NCBI GenBank assembly: GCA_963733915.1
Contig: CAVTEP010000001.1
Span: 744,001 to 808,000, forward strand
Reading direction: 5' to 3'
Length of the DNA stretch: 64,000 nucleotides
Origin: Sulfomarinibacter sp963733915
Lineage (GTDB): Bacteria; Acidobacteriota; Thermoanaerobaculia; Thermoanaerobaculales; Sulfomarinibacteraceae
Made by a program: the position numbers and the translations under genes. Positions 43,740 to 53,236 of the stretch are shown in pieces; the first letter of the stretch is position 1, and each line of letters opens with the position of its first letter. The notes below the pieces were generated by a model that was not told the origin of the DNA, made no database searches, and saw only the letters and a program-made list of their open reading frames with translations.

Positions 43740-44771
43740 ATGCCCGTCCGCAACGAGGCGGACTTCATCGAGCGTTCGGTTGGTGCGGTGCTGGCGCAGG
43801 AATGGCCCGAGGAAAGCCTTGAGGTGATTGTGGCCGACGGGATGTCGACTGACGGCACACGGGCGGTGTTGGAGAGGATGGCGGGGATGCACCCGAATCT
43901 CCGAGTGATCGACAACCCGGCGGGCATTGTCGCTCCGGGTTTGAACCGGGCGATCGCCGAGGCGCGGGGCGAGGTGGTGGTCCGGATCGACGGGCACTGT
44001 GAGGTAAGCGGCGACTACGTCGGAAGGTGTATCGAGGCTTTGGAGCGCAACGGAATGAATGAAGGCGGACTATTGGGAGTCGGTGGACCGATTGAAACCG
44101 TCGGTGACGTCTGGGTGGCGCGTGCAATCTCTGCTGCCATGTCCTCGGTCTTCGGCGTCGGGGGATCGGGCTTCCGGGTCGGCACCCCGCGCGAGCGGGA
44201 CGTCGATACTGTAGCTTTCCCGGCATACCCGAGGGCAACGCTCGAGGCGCTGGGACCCTACGACGAGGAGCTGGTGCGCAATCAGGACGATGAGTACAAC
44301 TTCCGATTGCGCGCAATGGGTGGCCGGGTTGTGTTGTGCCCCGAGATCCGTTCGATCTACCACAGCCGCAGCACCTTGCGATCGCTGTGGCGCCAGTACT
44401 CCCAGTACGGTTTCTGGAAGGTGCGGGTGATGCAGAAGCACCCGCGGCAGATGCAGCCGCGACAGTTCGTTCCGGCGCTGTTCGTGCTGGCTCTCGTGAC
44501 CACCTTGATCGCTGGCCTGGTATCGCCGGTCTTTTGGGTGGCGTTCTGGCTCGTCCTCGGCTCATACCTGGCCGCCAACCTGGCGGCTTCTGTGGCGGTG
44601 GCTCGGCGTCGCGGCTGGTCGCTGCTGCCGCTGCTGCCAATCGTCTTCACGACGCTTCACGTCGGCTATGGCACGGGCTTTTTGTGGGGGCTCATTCGAT
44701 TTGCTGGGCGTTGGGGCGACCGCACGACGCTGGTGAACGGTGAGCGGGTGATGGTCGGGGTCAGGCATTGA
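43740..44771 (+). CDS. Glycosyltransferase family 2 with C-terminal membrane segments (ExoA-like)
   Basis: A GT-A enzyme: MPVRNEADFIERSVGAVLAQ, EVIVADGMSTDGTRAVLERM (the DG-S-DGT motif), and GEVVVRIDGHCEVSGDYVGR with the DXD-like element. GPYDEELVRNQDDEYNFRLR and LWRQYSQYGFWKVRVMQKHP, with the acceptor-site Q-x2-RW-like region, resemble succinoglycan transferase ExoA. Two or three membrane helices follow near residues 240-320 (FVPALFVLALVTTLIAGLV). ATG 43740 is the first Met, but KIVCIAV immediately upstream in frame belongs to the fold, so the true start is about 8-10 codons further up and hidden by an indel. Confidence 0.85.
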   Translation: MPVRNEADFIERSVGAVLAQEWPEESLEVIVADGMSTDGTRAVLERMAGMHPNLRVIDNPAGIVAPGLNRAIAEARGEVVVRIDGHCEVSGDYVGRCIEALERNGMNEGGLLGVGGPIETVGDVWVARAISAAMSSVFGVGGSGFRVGTPRERDVDTVAFPAYPRATLEALGPYDEELVRNQDDEYNFRLRAMGGRVVLCPEIRSIYHSRSTLRSLWRQYSQYGFWKVRVMQKHPRQMQPRQFVPALFVLALVTTLIAGLVSPVFWVAFWLVLGSYLAANLAASVAVARRRGWSLLPLLPIVFTTLHVGYGTGFLWGLIRFAGRWGDRTTLVNGERVMVGVRH

Positions 44772-45478
44772 CCACGAAGGACGCCGAGGCGCAGCGCATG
44801 CTCGAGGAGAACCAACGTCGCGAGCGCGAGGTGGATGCGACGCGTTACGCGCCGTGGGCCGCCGCCGAGCTCTTCATGCGCGAGGGGCGGCGGCGGACCG
44901 CGGCACGGCTGCTGCACCGGTATGGCGTGTTTCCAAAGGCCGGCGATCCGGTGCTCGAAATCGGCTACGGGCGGCTGGGCTGGCTGGCCGATCTGCTGGG
45001 CTGGGGGCTGCGTTGCTTCGATCTGCACGGCATCGAGCTCGACAGGAACCGGGCCGAGGTCGCGCGCGCCGCGTTTCCCGGCGCCGATCTCAGGGTCGGC
45101 GACGCCGCTTCGATGGCGTGGGCCGACGGGTCCTTCGAGCTGGTGGTGGCGTCGACGGTCTTCACCTCGATCCTCGACCCGGCAGTCCGGAATGCAGTAG
45201 CGGCCGAGGCAGTGCGCGTGTTGCGGCCGGGTGGCGCGTTGTTGTGGTACGACTTCCGGGTGGACAACCCGGCGAATCCAAACGTACGCGGGATCGGGCG
45301 GGGCGAGCTGGAGACCTTGTTCCCCGATCTTGCGCACCACGTCCGTTCGGTGACCCTGGCGCCGCCGCTCGCGCGGCGGGTGGCGCCGGTGAGCTGGGCG
45401 CTGGCGACCGCGCTCGAATCGATCCCGATGCTGCGGACGCACCTCCTCGGGGTGTTGGTGAAAAAGCACGATGCGTGA
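44768..45478 (+). CDS. SAM-dependent methyltransferase
   Basis: A 236-residue class I methyltransferase. Motif I is PVLEIGYGRLGWLADLLGWG, followed by CFDLHGIELDRNRAEVARAA with the acidic ribose-binding residue, and GDAASMAWADGSFELVVAST. VLRPGGALLWYDFRVDNP ends the sheet. TTG start at 44768 overlaps the previous stop, with no nearer ATG. Next to glycosyltransferase and aminotransferase genes, it probably methylates a sugar, but no substrate can be read from sequence. High GC and no frameshift. Confidence 0.82.
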   Translation: MTTKDAEAQRMLEENQRREREVDATRYAPWAAAELFMREGRRRTAARLLHRYGVFPKAGDPVLEIGYGRLGWLADLLGWGLRCFDLHGIELDRNRAEVARAAFPGADLRVGDAASMAWADGSFELVVASTVFTSILDPAVRNAVAAEAVRVLRPGGALLWYDFRVDNPANPNVRGIGRGELETLFPDLAHHVRSVTLAPPLARRVAPVSWALATALESIPMLRTHLLGVLVKKHDA

Positions 45479-46630
45479 GGAGTTTCTCGAGCTTCTCGCC
45501 TCCCTGCGGTGGGGGAAGAGGAAATCGCCGAGGTCGCCGAGACCCTGCGCTCGGGCTGGATCACCACCGGGCCACGGGTGGCGCGTTTCGAGCGCGAGTT
45601 CGCCGAGCTGGTGGGCGCCGAGGCGGCGCTCGGGGTGTCGTCGGGCACCGACGCCATGCAGGTGGCGCTGGCGACTCTCGGCGTGGGACCTGGCGATGAG
45701 GTGATCACCACGCCCATGACCTTCTGCTCCACGGTCCACGTCATCGAGCACGTGGGCGCGACGCCGGTGCTGGTCGACGTGGAGCCGGAGACCCTGTGCA
45801 TCGATCCGGTCGCGGTGGCGGCGGCGGTGGGACCGAAGACCCGGGCGATCCTGCCGGTTCACCTCTATGGCCACCCTTGCGACATGGGTGCGTTGCTGGA
45901 TATTGCGGGAGAGCACGGTCTGCAGATTATCGAGGATGCGGCCCACTCGCTGCCGGCGAGCTGGCAGGGTAAAGCCGTGGGCAGCATCGGCGATCTCACG
46001 GCCTTCAGCTTCTATGCGACCAAGAACCTGACCACCGCCGAGGGCGGCATGCTGACCGGGTCGAGGGAGCTGGTGGACCGGGCCCGGCCGTGGGCCTTGC
46101 ACGGTATGAGCCGAGATGCCCACGACCGCTACCAATCGGGCGGGTCCTGGTACTACGAGGTGGTCCTGCCCGGCTACAAGTGCAACATGACCGACCTCCA
46201 GGCGGCGCTCGGTCTGCGCCAGCTCGAGAAGCTCGAGGGCTTCCAGCGGCGACGGCGGGAGATCGTCGCCCGCTACACGGCGGCGTTTGCCGACGCGCCG
46301 GCGATCGAGCCGCCGGTCGAGCGGCCCGGCGTCTCGTCGGCGTGGCATCTGTACGTGATTCGTCTGCGTCTCGAGCGGCTGTCGATCGACCGCAATCGCT
46401 TTATCGAGGAGCTGACGGCCCGCAACATCGGCACCTCGGTCCACTTCATTCCGGTTCACCTGCACCCGTACTACCGCGACAGGTATGGCTTTTCGCCCGA
46501 GGACTTTCCGATGGCGCACGCCGCGTACCACCGGATCATCAGTTTGCCGCTCCACCCGCGGCTCTCGGATGAGGACGTCAACGACGTCATCGAGGCGGTG
46601 ATCGAGGTGGCGGATCTGTATGGCCGCTGA
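45471..46630 (+). CDS. DegT/DnrJ/EryC1 (ArnB-type) sugar aminotransferase, N-terminal frameshift
   Basis: A PLP-dependent aminotransferase of about 385 residues that puts an amino group on a keto-sugar nucleotide. ATG 45471 gives MREEFLELL. A shift near 45500 leads to VGEEEIAEVAETLRSGWITT, GPRVARFEREFAELVGAEAA and LGVSSGTDAMQVAL. DEVITTPMTFCSTVHVIEHV, IIEDAAHSLPASWQGKAVGS and the lysine segment TAFSFYATKNLTTAEGG hold the Schiff-base Lys. GTG 45509 would start the intact frame but drops the N-terminal arm. It overlaps the next gene by 11 nt. A likely partner is the PglF/CapD-like dehydratase two genes downstream, which makes 4-keto sugars. Confidence 0.9.
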
Positions 46631-47309
46631 TTCCAATCGGATACCGGCCGGTCTCCCTCGTCCCCTCGAAGCTCTGAAGGCGGCCGCCCTCCTCCTCGTG
46701 ATGATGCCGCTGTTGGTGGTGATCGGTGTGGCTGTGTCGGCAAGTTCGCGGGGTCCGATTTTCTTTCGCCAGAAGCGCGTCGGCCGTGGCGGCCGCGAGT
46801 TCACGATGTTCAAGTTCCGGACGATGAGGGTCAACAGCGAAAAGGTGCAAATCACGTCGTCCAGCGATGGGCGGGTGACGCCGGTCGGCCGGATCCTCCG
46901 CCGCCTCAAGCTCGACGAGCTGCCGGAGCTCTGGAATGTCGTGGTAGGCGATCTGTCGCTGGTCGGTCACCGGCCCGAGGTCCCGCGCTACGTGGATCTC
47001 GAGGACCCGTTGTGGCGGCAGGTGCTCGCGGAGCGGCCGGGAATCACTCATCCGGTGACGCTGCGGCTGGCCGACGAAGAGCGGTTGATCGCGGCTGCAG
47101 GAGGCGACCCCGAGCGGTTTTACGTGGAGGAACTCCTGCCCTTCAAGCTGCGGGGATACCTCGCCTACCAGCGGGAGCGCAGCTTTTGGAAGGACGTGAG
47201 GGTGCTGGCGGCGACGGCGGCGGCGCTGGTCGGCTGGCGCTGGTACCCTGCGGTGCGCCTCGACGAGCTGAGGGCCGAAACGGCGATTGATAATGGAAGG
47301 AATGGCTGA
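46620..47309 (+). CDS. Initiating bacterial sugar-phosphate transferase (PglC/WcaJ-type)
   Basis: A 229-residue monotopic phosphoglycosyl transferase. One hydrophobic hairpin (ALLLVMMPLLVVIGVAVSA) precedes the catalytic region: GPIFFRQKRVGRGGREFTMF, KFRTMRV, then RRLKLDELPELWNVVVGDLS with the catalytic Asp-Glu pair, and SLVGHRPEVPRYVD. Short PglC-like size with a final hydrophobic patch. It loads the first sugar-1-phosphate onto undecaprenyl phosphate and so starts repeat-unit synthesis. It overlaps both neighbours, forming a tail-to-head operon end: aminotransferase, initiating transferase, dehydratase, the usual trio for N-acetylated diamino-sugar glycans. Confidence 0.9.
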   Translation: MAADSNRIPAGLPRPLEALKAAALLLVMMPLLVVIGVAVSASSRGPIFFRQKRVGRGGREFTMFKFRTMRVNSEKVQITSSSDGRVTPVGRILRRLKLDELPELWNVVVGDLSLVGHRPEVPRYVDLEDPLWRQVLAERPGITHPVTLRLADEERLIAAAGGDPERFYVEELLPFKLRGYLAYQRERSFWKDVRVLAATAAALVGWRWYPAVRLDELRAETAIDNGRNG

Positions 47310-49235
47310 AGAAGAATCCGCTGTCGTGAAGGACCGGCGAGCCGGCGAACGCCGGTCTTCCGGCCCGCCGTGGCACCGGCTGATGAACCGGCCCGGGCAG
47401 TTCGTGCTCGACCTGGCGGTGCTTTCGAGCGCCTTCTTGCTGTCCTATGTGCTGCGATTCGAGTTTGAAGTGCCGCCGCGGGAGCTCCACAACCTGGCCA
47501 TCCAGGTACCGCTGGTGCTGCTGCTCCAGTTCGGGGCGATGCAGATCTTCGGCATCTACACCTTCATGTGGCGCTATATCGGCATGGCCGAGATCGGCGC
47601 CTTCCTCAAGGCGGCGTGGTGGTCTTTCCTGCCGCTGGTGTTGATGCGCCTCGGTTTTCCTGACGATTATTCCCAGTGGCGGGTGCCGCTCTCGATCTGC
47701 ATGATGACGACCGTGTTCGGCTTCGGCGGCGTGCTGGCGCTGCGGGTGCTCCGGCGGGCGGTCTTCGAAGGCTACGAGAAGAGGTTGCGGAGCGAGGCGG
47801 CAAAAACCAGGAACGGGCGGCTGAAGCCGGTGCTGCTGGTGGGGGCCGGGCGGGCCGGGGTGCAGGCGGCGCGGGAGATCGTCAACCGAGGCGACATGGA
47901 CCTCGAGATCGTGGGCTTTGTCGACGACGACCCGCTCAAGCAGGGGACGGTGATCCAGGGCTTCAAGGTCATCGGAACGACCGGGGACCTGCCGCGGCTG
48001 GTGCGTGAGCTGGGCGTCCACCACGTGGTCATCACCATCGCCCAGGCCGCCCGCGCCGACATCCGCCGCATCGTCGAGATCTGCGAGAGCGTGCCGGTCA
48101 AGGCCCAGATCATCCCCGGCCTCTACCAGATCCTCTCGGGGACGGTCGAGATCAGCCGCATCCGCGATGTCGAGATCGAGGACCTCCTGGGTCGCGAGGC
48201 GGTGGTGCTCGAGGAGGACCTCCTGCGGTCCTTCCTTGCCGGCAAGACGGTGATGGTGACCGGCGCCGGCGGCTCGATCGGCGCCGAGCTCGCGCGGCAG
48301 GTGGCGCACTTCGAGGCCGGCGCGACTGCTGCTGGTGGAGCGGGCCGAGTTCGCGCTCTTCGAGATCGACCGCGAGCTGCGCTGGCGATACCCGGAGCTC
48401 GAGATCGTGCCGCTGGTCGCCGACGTCTGCGACCGCGGGCTGATGCGAGGGCTGTTCGAGAGGCACCGGCCGTCGGTGGTCCTCCACGCGGCCGCCCACA
48501 AGCACGTACCGATGATGGAGTCGAACCCGATCGAGGCGGTCAAGAACAACATCCTCGCCACCCGCGCCCTCGGCGAGGTGGCGGGGGAGACGGGCGTCGA
48601 GTCCTTTATCCAGATCTCGACCGACAAGGCGGTACGGCCGACGTCGATCATGGGGGCCTCGAAGAGGGTGGCGGAGCTCGTCATCCAGGACCTGAACCGG
48701 CGCCATGAGACGCGATTCGTCTCGGTGCGATTCGGCAACGTGCTCGGCTCGGCCGGGTCGGTGATCCCGACCTTCCGCGAGCAGATCCTGGCCGGCGGCC
48801 CGGTCACCGTCACCCACCCGGACATGGTGCGCTACTTCATGACCGTCACCGAGGCGGCGCAGTTGGTGCTGCAGGCGGGCGCCATGGGGGAGGGGGGCGA
48901 GATCTTCGTCCTCGACATGGGCGAGCCGGTCCGCATCTTCGACATGGCCAAGGACATGATCATCGCTCTTCGGGCTCAAGCCCTTCGATGACGTCGACAT
49001 CGTCTTCAGTGGTGTGCGCCCGGGCGAGAAGCTCTTCGAGGAGCTCCAGACCGACGGCGAGCACATGACGAAGACCCGGCACCCGAAGATCTTCATCGGC
49101 AGGATCAACGCCTACGACGGCGCACGGGTGGAGGCGGCGCTCGAACGATTCAACGAGCTGGCGAGCCTCGACCGCGAACCGGAGCTGCGCCGGTTCTTCA
49201 ACGAGTTTCTGCCGGAAGCAAGAATCACGGAGTAA
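47293..49235 (+). CDS. UDP-sugar 4,6-dehydratase of the PglF/WbpM/CapD type, two frameshifts
   Basis: About 645 residues. Four N-terminal membrane helices (FVLDLAVLSSAFLLSYVLRF; LAIQVPLVLLLQFGAMQIFG; SFLPLVLMRLG; LSICMMTTVFGFGGVLALRV), then a CoA-binding-like domain (KPVLLVGAGRAGVQAAREIV). The catalytic domain begins KTVMVTGAGGSIGAELARQV. A shift near 48325 leads to AEFALFEIDRELRWRYPELE, VVLHAAAHKHVPMMESNPIE and FIQISTDKAVRPTSIMGASK, the conserved SDKA-x-P-x4-G-x2-K motif in which Lys replaces the usual Tyr-x3-Lys arrangement. A second shift near 48970 continues LKPFDDVDIVFSGVRPGEKL to 49235. ATG 47293 chosen; 47302 also possible. It makes UDP-4-keto-6-deoxy sugars for the aminotransferase. 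Confidence 0.87.
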
Positions 49236-49267
49236 TTTCGGATTTCGGATTTCGGATTTCGGATTTT
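49234..49267 (+). repeat. 7-nt array (TTTCGGA type) with C-rich edge
   Basis: Four TTTCGGA units begin inside the stop of the dehydratase gene and run into CCCCCGTCC, the left half of the terminator hairpin. This is the same unit as 16602, 51710 and 59129. Confidence 0.82.
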
Positions 49268-49269
49268 CC

Positions 49270-49295
49270 CCCGTCCTCCCCGGACGGGTTTTTTT
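49270..49295 (+). terminator. Rho-independent terminator ending the polysaccharide locus
   Basis: CCCGTCC (49270-49276) pairs with GGACGGG (49282-49288) over a TCCCC loop and is followed by seven T. It lies 35 nt after the last gene of the locus and 23 nt before the next start. Confidence 0.88.
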
Positions 49296-49317
49296 GTGCC
49301 ACGTGCTAGGCTCGGGC

Positions 49318-50527
49318 ATGCGTTCGGGTTTCCGATTTGATCCACCGAAGGTGAAGGCGAGCCCGGAGCTGTGCTGGCTTTTTCGACGGGCATTCGGGCC
49401 GCCACAAGCGGTGGTCGATGGCGCCGGCGTCGAGCCCACGCGGGTCCTCGAGCTGGCAAAGGTGTACGACCTCGCGGCGCGGGTGGGCGCTCGGACTTCG
49501 TCCGAAAGGCTCGAGGAGGAGCTCGGTTTGGAGGCCGCGCGAGGCTTCCGTGACGCGTGCGCGAAGACGGCGGCCCTCGGTCTGGTGGTCGAGCGCATCT
49601 GCCGGGAGGTCGCCGGTGCGGGTTCAGACCTCGGCTTGGCCGTGATCTTTATCAAAGGCGCGGCCTTGCTCCTCGATGGCCGTGTGGCGCCCGGTTCCCG
49701 CAACATGGGCGACGTCGATGTGCTGGTCCCCGCCGACGCCGCGCCGGATCTGCAGCGGGCGCTGATCGCGCGCGGTTGCACCGAGGTCGAGGCGCCGGCG
49801 GGCGAGCACCAGCTGCGGTTTCTGGGCCACCCGCTCGGGCTGGGGATCGAGGTCCACCACACACTGCCGGGCCTGCGCCTCGGCGGGACGGCTTTCGCGA
49901 CCGCCGACGCCCTGATCGCTGCGGGTCTCTGTCGTCCCGTGGGGAGTCTGGCTGCGAGCTGCCAGGTTCCGGACAGCCTCTGTCCTGCTCGCTCATGTGC
50001 TGGTGCACGGCTTCGCCCAGCACGGTCTCGGCCCCGACGTCTATCCATTCTCGCGAGTGCTCGCGGATACCCAGGACCTTGCCCGCGACGATGCCTCGTG
50101 GGACGCGTTTTTCGATGGTGGCTTTGGCTGGGTGGCGGGGGAGGTGGCTCGCGGCGAGGCCGAAGCCCTGCGCGAGCTTCTCCGGCGTCTCGAACGAGGA
50201 GACGACCCGGCGACAATGCTCGGCGCTGACGATCCACCCGCGCTGCTGCTCGAGCACCTCGTGGCCGGGGTTGAGGATCCGGGCTACGGGGCTTCGATGC
50301 GGTTGCGGCGGCACCGTTCGCGGCTGACCGATCGTCCGCGGTGGCGGTCGCTGGCGCTCGACGCCTGGCGCACGGTCTGGCTGACGAGGGCCCAGATCGA
50401 CATCCTCTACGGCCGGCCCCGCAATGCCCTCGGCTACTGGGGGTGGCGCGTGTGGCGGCCCTTCGATCTCGTGCTTCGGACGCTGCGATACGGGCTGGAG
50501 TGGGTGAGGAGCCGGATGCGCCGCTGA
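49318..50527 (+). CDS. Nucleotidyltransferase family protein (PF14907-like), one frameshift
   Basis: From ATG 49318 (MRSGFRFDPPKVKASPELCW) the protein has a helical N-terminus, then the nucleotidyltransferase core VIFIKGAALLLDGRVAPGSR, NMGDVDVLVPADAAPDLQRA and LGIEVHHTLPGL. Gly-Asp-x-Asp-Val in MGDVDVLV are the metal-binding acids. A shift near 49960-49985 moves to LVHGFAQHGLGPDVYPFSRV, after which about 170 residues run to 50527. The family is common beside surface-polysaccharide or peptide-modification genes, but its substrate is unknown. It follows the locus terminator, so it is a separate unit. Confidence 0.7.
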
Positions 50528-50537
50528 CTCTCCTGGC

Positions 50538-50867
50538 TCAGCCCACGTAGGTGTCGAGGGAGCGTTTGACCCGGGCCGCGTCGGAGTCGCCGAGCCGGCC
50601 GAGCAGCCGTACGAGGAGCCGGTTGTCGACGCTGAAGAGCTTCAACCGGACGATGCACTGCGCCGGCAGCCCGGCCTTTTCACTGTCTTCGAGCGGGCAG
50701 TCGCCGGGCCACGGTTGATGCCCCGGAGTCGTGATCATTGCCAGCACCGTGTGGCCCGAGGCGTTGAAGGTCGCAGTGCTGACGACCAGGGCCGGTCGTC
50801 GCTTGCCGCCGGTCGAGTCCGAAAAGGGAAAGGGCACGACGACGACGTCCCACAGCTCAGAGGTCAC
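50538..50867 (-). CDS. Type II toxin, PemK/MazF family endoribonuclease
   Basis: About 109 residues from GTG 50867: VTSELWDVVVVPFPFSDSTG, then GKRRPALVVSTATFNASGHT, matching the MazF beta-barrel start W/DVVxVPFPxxD and KxRPALVVS. The ribonuclease core residues lie in these strands. An in-frame start further upstream would extend it over the antitoxin gene and is not conserved. It overlaps the antitoxin by 11 nt, as usual for such pairs. The toxin would cut mRNA unless bound by its partner. Confidence 0.83.
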   Translation of the reverse strand: MTSELWDVVVVPFPFSDSTGGKRRPALVVSTATFNASGHTVLAMITTPGHQPWPGDCPLEDSEKAGLPAQCIVRLKLFSVDNRLLVRLLGRLGDSDAARVKRSLDTYVG

Positions 50868-51081
50868 GAAATGCCTCGTCGTCCTCTTCGGATCCCCACT
50901 CCTCGAGGGACTCCGAAATTGCGAGGTGAAAGGCCGCATCGAATGGCTCCACCCGGCGGAGAATCACGGCGTCGGACCCGGAGAGCTCGTAGGTGACGTA
51001 GTCGCCGGGCTCGAGACCGAGGGCGGAACGGACCTTTTTTGGGATGGTGACCTGGCCCTTGGAGGATAGCCTGCTGTGCAT
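50857..51081 (-). CDS. Type II antitoxin, AbrB/MazE-like
   Basis: A 74-residue protein with a swapped-hairpin AbrB DNA-binding domain: SRLSSKGQVTIPKKVRSALG, then LEPGDYVTYELSGSDAVIL. The acidic C-terminus (ESLEEWGSEEDDEAF) would neutralise the MazF-type toxin encoded just downstream. The domain normally represses its own promoter, which should lie in the 170-nt gap to ndk; I see nothing else in that gap. Confidence 0.85.
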   Translation of the reverse strand: MHSRLSSKGQVTIPKKVRSALGLEPGDYVTYELSGSDAVILRRVEPFDAAFHLAISESLEEWGSEEDDEAFRDL

Positions 51082-51247
51082 GGCGGGTTCCGCTGAATCC
51101 CTTCTTTACCTCTTGAATGTAATGCGCGGTCTGCCGATCGTCAAATCGGCCGCCGCCACGGCTTCGCGGTTTGCGGTCGGGTCGTGTGGCTCGGGTTTCG
51201 AGCGCCGAAGGGGCGACCGAGCCATGGCCTGGAGTGTCGGCCCCGGA

Positions 51248-51664
51248 TCAGGCCAGCTCTGAGGTCGAGAAAAAGAACCCGATCTCGATCGCCGCGTTCT
51301 CGGGCGAGTCGGAGCCGTGGATCGCGTTGCGCTCGATGGACTCACCGTAGAGCTTGCGAATGGTGCCCTCGGCGGCCTCGGCCGGGTTTGTGGCGCCCAT
51401 GACTTCGCGTAGGTGGACGACCGCGTCCTCGCGCTCGAGTGCCAACGGCCACACCGGGCCCGATGTCATGTAGGCGACGAGGTCGTTGTAGAAGGGGCGT
51501 TCCTTGTGGACCGCATAGAAGGCGCGGGCCTGGGCGAGGCTGAGGTGCATCATGCGACCGGCAACGATGCGGAAGCCCTGGTTTTCGAGGTGGGCGACGA
51601 TCTTGCCGGTGTTGCCGTTCTCTACGGAGTCGGGCTTGATGATGGTCAGGGTACGTTGGGGCAT
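51248..51664 (-). CDS. ndk: Nucleoside diphosphate kinase
   Basis: 138 residues from ATG 51664, placed by a strong GGAGG six bases upstream. It transfers phosphate among nucleoside di- and triphosphates through a phosphohistidine. RTLTIIKPDSVENGNTGKIV is the opening; KERPFYNDLVAYMTSGPVW, the substrate loop and NPAEAAEGTIRKLYGESIER follow. The catalytic histidine lies in NAIHGSDSPENAAIEIGFFF. Full length and all key residues present. An open frame continues upstream only through repeat arrays. Confidence 0.96.
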   Translation of the reverse strand: MPQRTLTIIKPDSVENGNTGKIVAHLENQGFRIVAGRMMHLSLAQARAFYAVHKERPFYNDLVAYMTSGPVWPLALEREDAVVHLREVMGATNPAEAAEGTIRKLYGESIERNAIHGSDSPENAAIEIGFFFSTSELA

Positions 51665-51699
51665 GGTTCCTCCAGGGGATTTTTCCCGGGCGGATGATA

Positions 51700-52001
51700 C
51701 ACGATTCGGAATTTCGGATTTCGGATTTCGGATTTCGAATTTGCAGCCCGACCTCCCCCAAGCGTGTTTCCGGATTTCAGGTTGCGGATCTTCCATCCTC
51801 CCTCCTCCGGGACAGTTTTGAGTTTTGAGTTACCGCCCGGCAAGCCATGTTCAAGTTCTCAATTCTGAATTCTCAGTTTTGAATTGCCCCCGCCCGCCCG
51901 GTGGCTGTTTTTTTGGGGGGGGGTTGGGAATTGAGAATTAAGAATTGAGAATTGAGAATTGAGAATTCTCGGCCGTCCTAACACAGTTTTGAGTATTGAG
52001 T
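51700..52001. repeat. Cluster of 7-nt arrays in the ndk-glk gap (441 nt without a gene)
   Basis: TTTCGGA units fill 51710-51745, GTTTTGA units 51815-51832. An inverted pair follows: TTCTCAA-type units (51854-51885) with C-rich CCCCCGCCCGCCCGG, then a T7/G10 segment and GAGAATT units (51928-51968). A short GTTTTGA/TATTGAG piece lies at 51984-52001. No gene or terminator besides the T-run can be supported. Confidence 0.82.
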
Positions 52002-52105
52002 TCCCACCCGTCTCTCCTTCAACTTTTTGTTTTCGGTTTTCACGTCCCGTCACGGAGACGCGCGGCATGAAGGCGGATCGGACCGCGCTGGTACACTCGC
52101 CGCCG

Positions 52106-53086
52106 ATGAGAGTTTTGGCGGGAGATATCGGCGGCACGACGACCCGTCTCGGGATCTTCGAGCTGAGCGACGACGGCTTCGAAGCGATCAGGGAGCAGGG
52201 TTTTTCGAGCCGGGACCACGAGGGTCTGGAATCGATCGTCACCGGGTTTCTCGAGGGAGGATCTGGAGGGTGCGAAGCCGCCTGTTTCGGTGTCGCCGGC
52301 CCGGTCATCGGGCGGCGGGTGTCGGTCACCAATCTACCGTGGGTCGTCGATGCCGACGCGCTCGAGCGTCGACTGGAGATCGAGCGCGTGCTGCTGATCA
52401 ACGATCTCGAGGCCACCGCTTGGGCCGTGAGCTCGCTCGAGGAGGCCCAGGTTCTGGTGCTCAACCGGGGCCGGTCCGACGCCCGGGGGAATTGCGCCGT
52501 GATCGCCGCCGGGACCGGGCTCGGCGAGGCCGGTATTCATAGTGACGGCGCCCTCATGAGGCCCTTTGCCTGCGAGGGGGGGCACGCCAGCTTCTCGCCC
52601 ACCGACGAGGTGGCTGACCGGCTGCTTCGTTTTCTGCGCCGCCGCCACGGCCACGTCAGCTGGGAGCGGGTGCTGTCCGGCCCCGGTCTCGCCGATCTCT
52701 TCCGATTCTCCCTCGAGGACGCCGGACTGCCGGAACCGGACTGGTTTTTGGAGGCCGAACGCGCCGGTGACCCCGTGCCGGCGATCTCGGCGGCGGGTCT
52801 CGACGGTCGCTGCGAGACGAGCGCCCGCACCCTCGAGCTCTTTGCCCGGCTCTACGGAGAAGAGGCCGGCAACCTGGCGCTCAAGATCATGGCCACCGGC
52901 GGCGTCTGGGTCGGAGGCGGCATTGCGCCGAAGATCGTGCGGGTGCTCGCGGGTGGCGCGTTCGTCGAGGGATTCCTGGCCAAGGGCAGGATGCGCGGGC
53001 TTCTCCGATCGGTGCCGGTGCGGTTGGTTCTCGACGATCACGCCGCCCTCCACGGCGCCGCCCGCTGCGCCGCCGTCCGACGCTGA
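52106..53086 (+). CDS. glk: Glucokinase (bacterial Glk family)
   Basis: 326 residues from ATG 52106; the earlier in-frame ATG at 52067 adds an unconserved leader. The phosphate-binding loop is VLAGDIGGTTTRLGIFEL. ACFGVAGPVIGRRVSVTNLP and VLLINDLEATAWAVSSLEEA hold the catalytic Asp of the NDLE-type motif. CAVIAAGTGLGEAGI and the zinc-free EGGHASFSPTDE segment match E. coli-type Glk rather than ROK kinases. VWVGGGIAPKIVRVLAGGAF closes the fold. It phosphorylates glucose to glucose-6-phosphate with ATP. The preceding gap contains only repeats, so its promoter is not identified. Confidence 0.92.
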   Translation: MRVLAGDIGGTTTRLGIFELSDDGFEAIREQGFSSRDHEGLESIVTGFLEGGSGGCEAACFGVAGPVIGRRVSVTNLPWVVDADALERRLEIERVLLINDLEATAWAVSSLEEAQVLVLNRGRSDARGNCAVIAAGTGLGEAGIHSDGALMRPFACEGGHASFSPTDEVADRLLRFLRRRHGHVSWERVLSGPGLADLFRFSLEDAGLPEPDWFLEAERAGDPVPAISAAGLDGRCETSARTLELFARLYGEEAGNLALKIMATGGVWVGGGIAPKIVRVLAGGAFVEGFLAKGRMRGLLRSVPVRLVLDDHAALHGAARCAAVRR

Positions 53087-53236
53087 GCCCTTCACGGCCC
53101 TCCTCCCGGCGGCGTCCTCCTGGGGCGTCCGTGCATCATCGCGATACGAGGTGTCCCAGGATTGAACAATAAAGGGCCTGCCGGCGTTTGATCCAGGTTG
53201 GCATCCCGTTTGCACAACAGGTCAGCGGAGGCGGCT

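Noticed and set aside
51082..51247. Small gene between the antitoxin and ndk
   Set aside because: Only an unconserved plus-strand frame with no ribosome site; treated as promoter space.
51665..51796. N-terminal extension of nucleoside diphosphate kinase
   Set aside because: It consists of repeat-encoded residues, and ATG 51664 is preceded by GGAGG.
51700..52001. Possible CRISPR array because of dense short repeats
   Set aside because: Units are 7 nt, directly adjacent, with no unique spacers and no cas genes.
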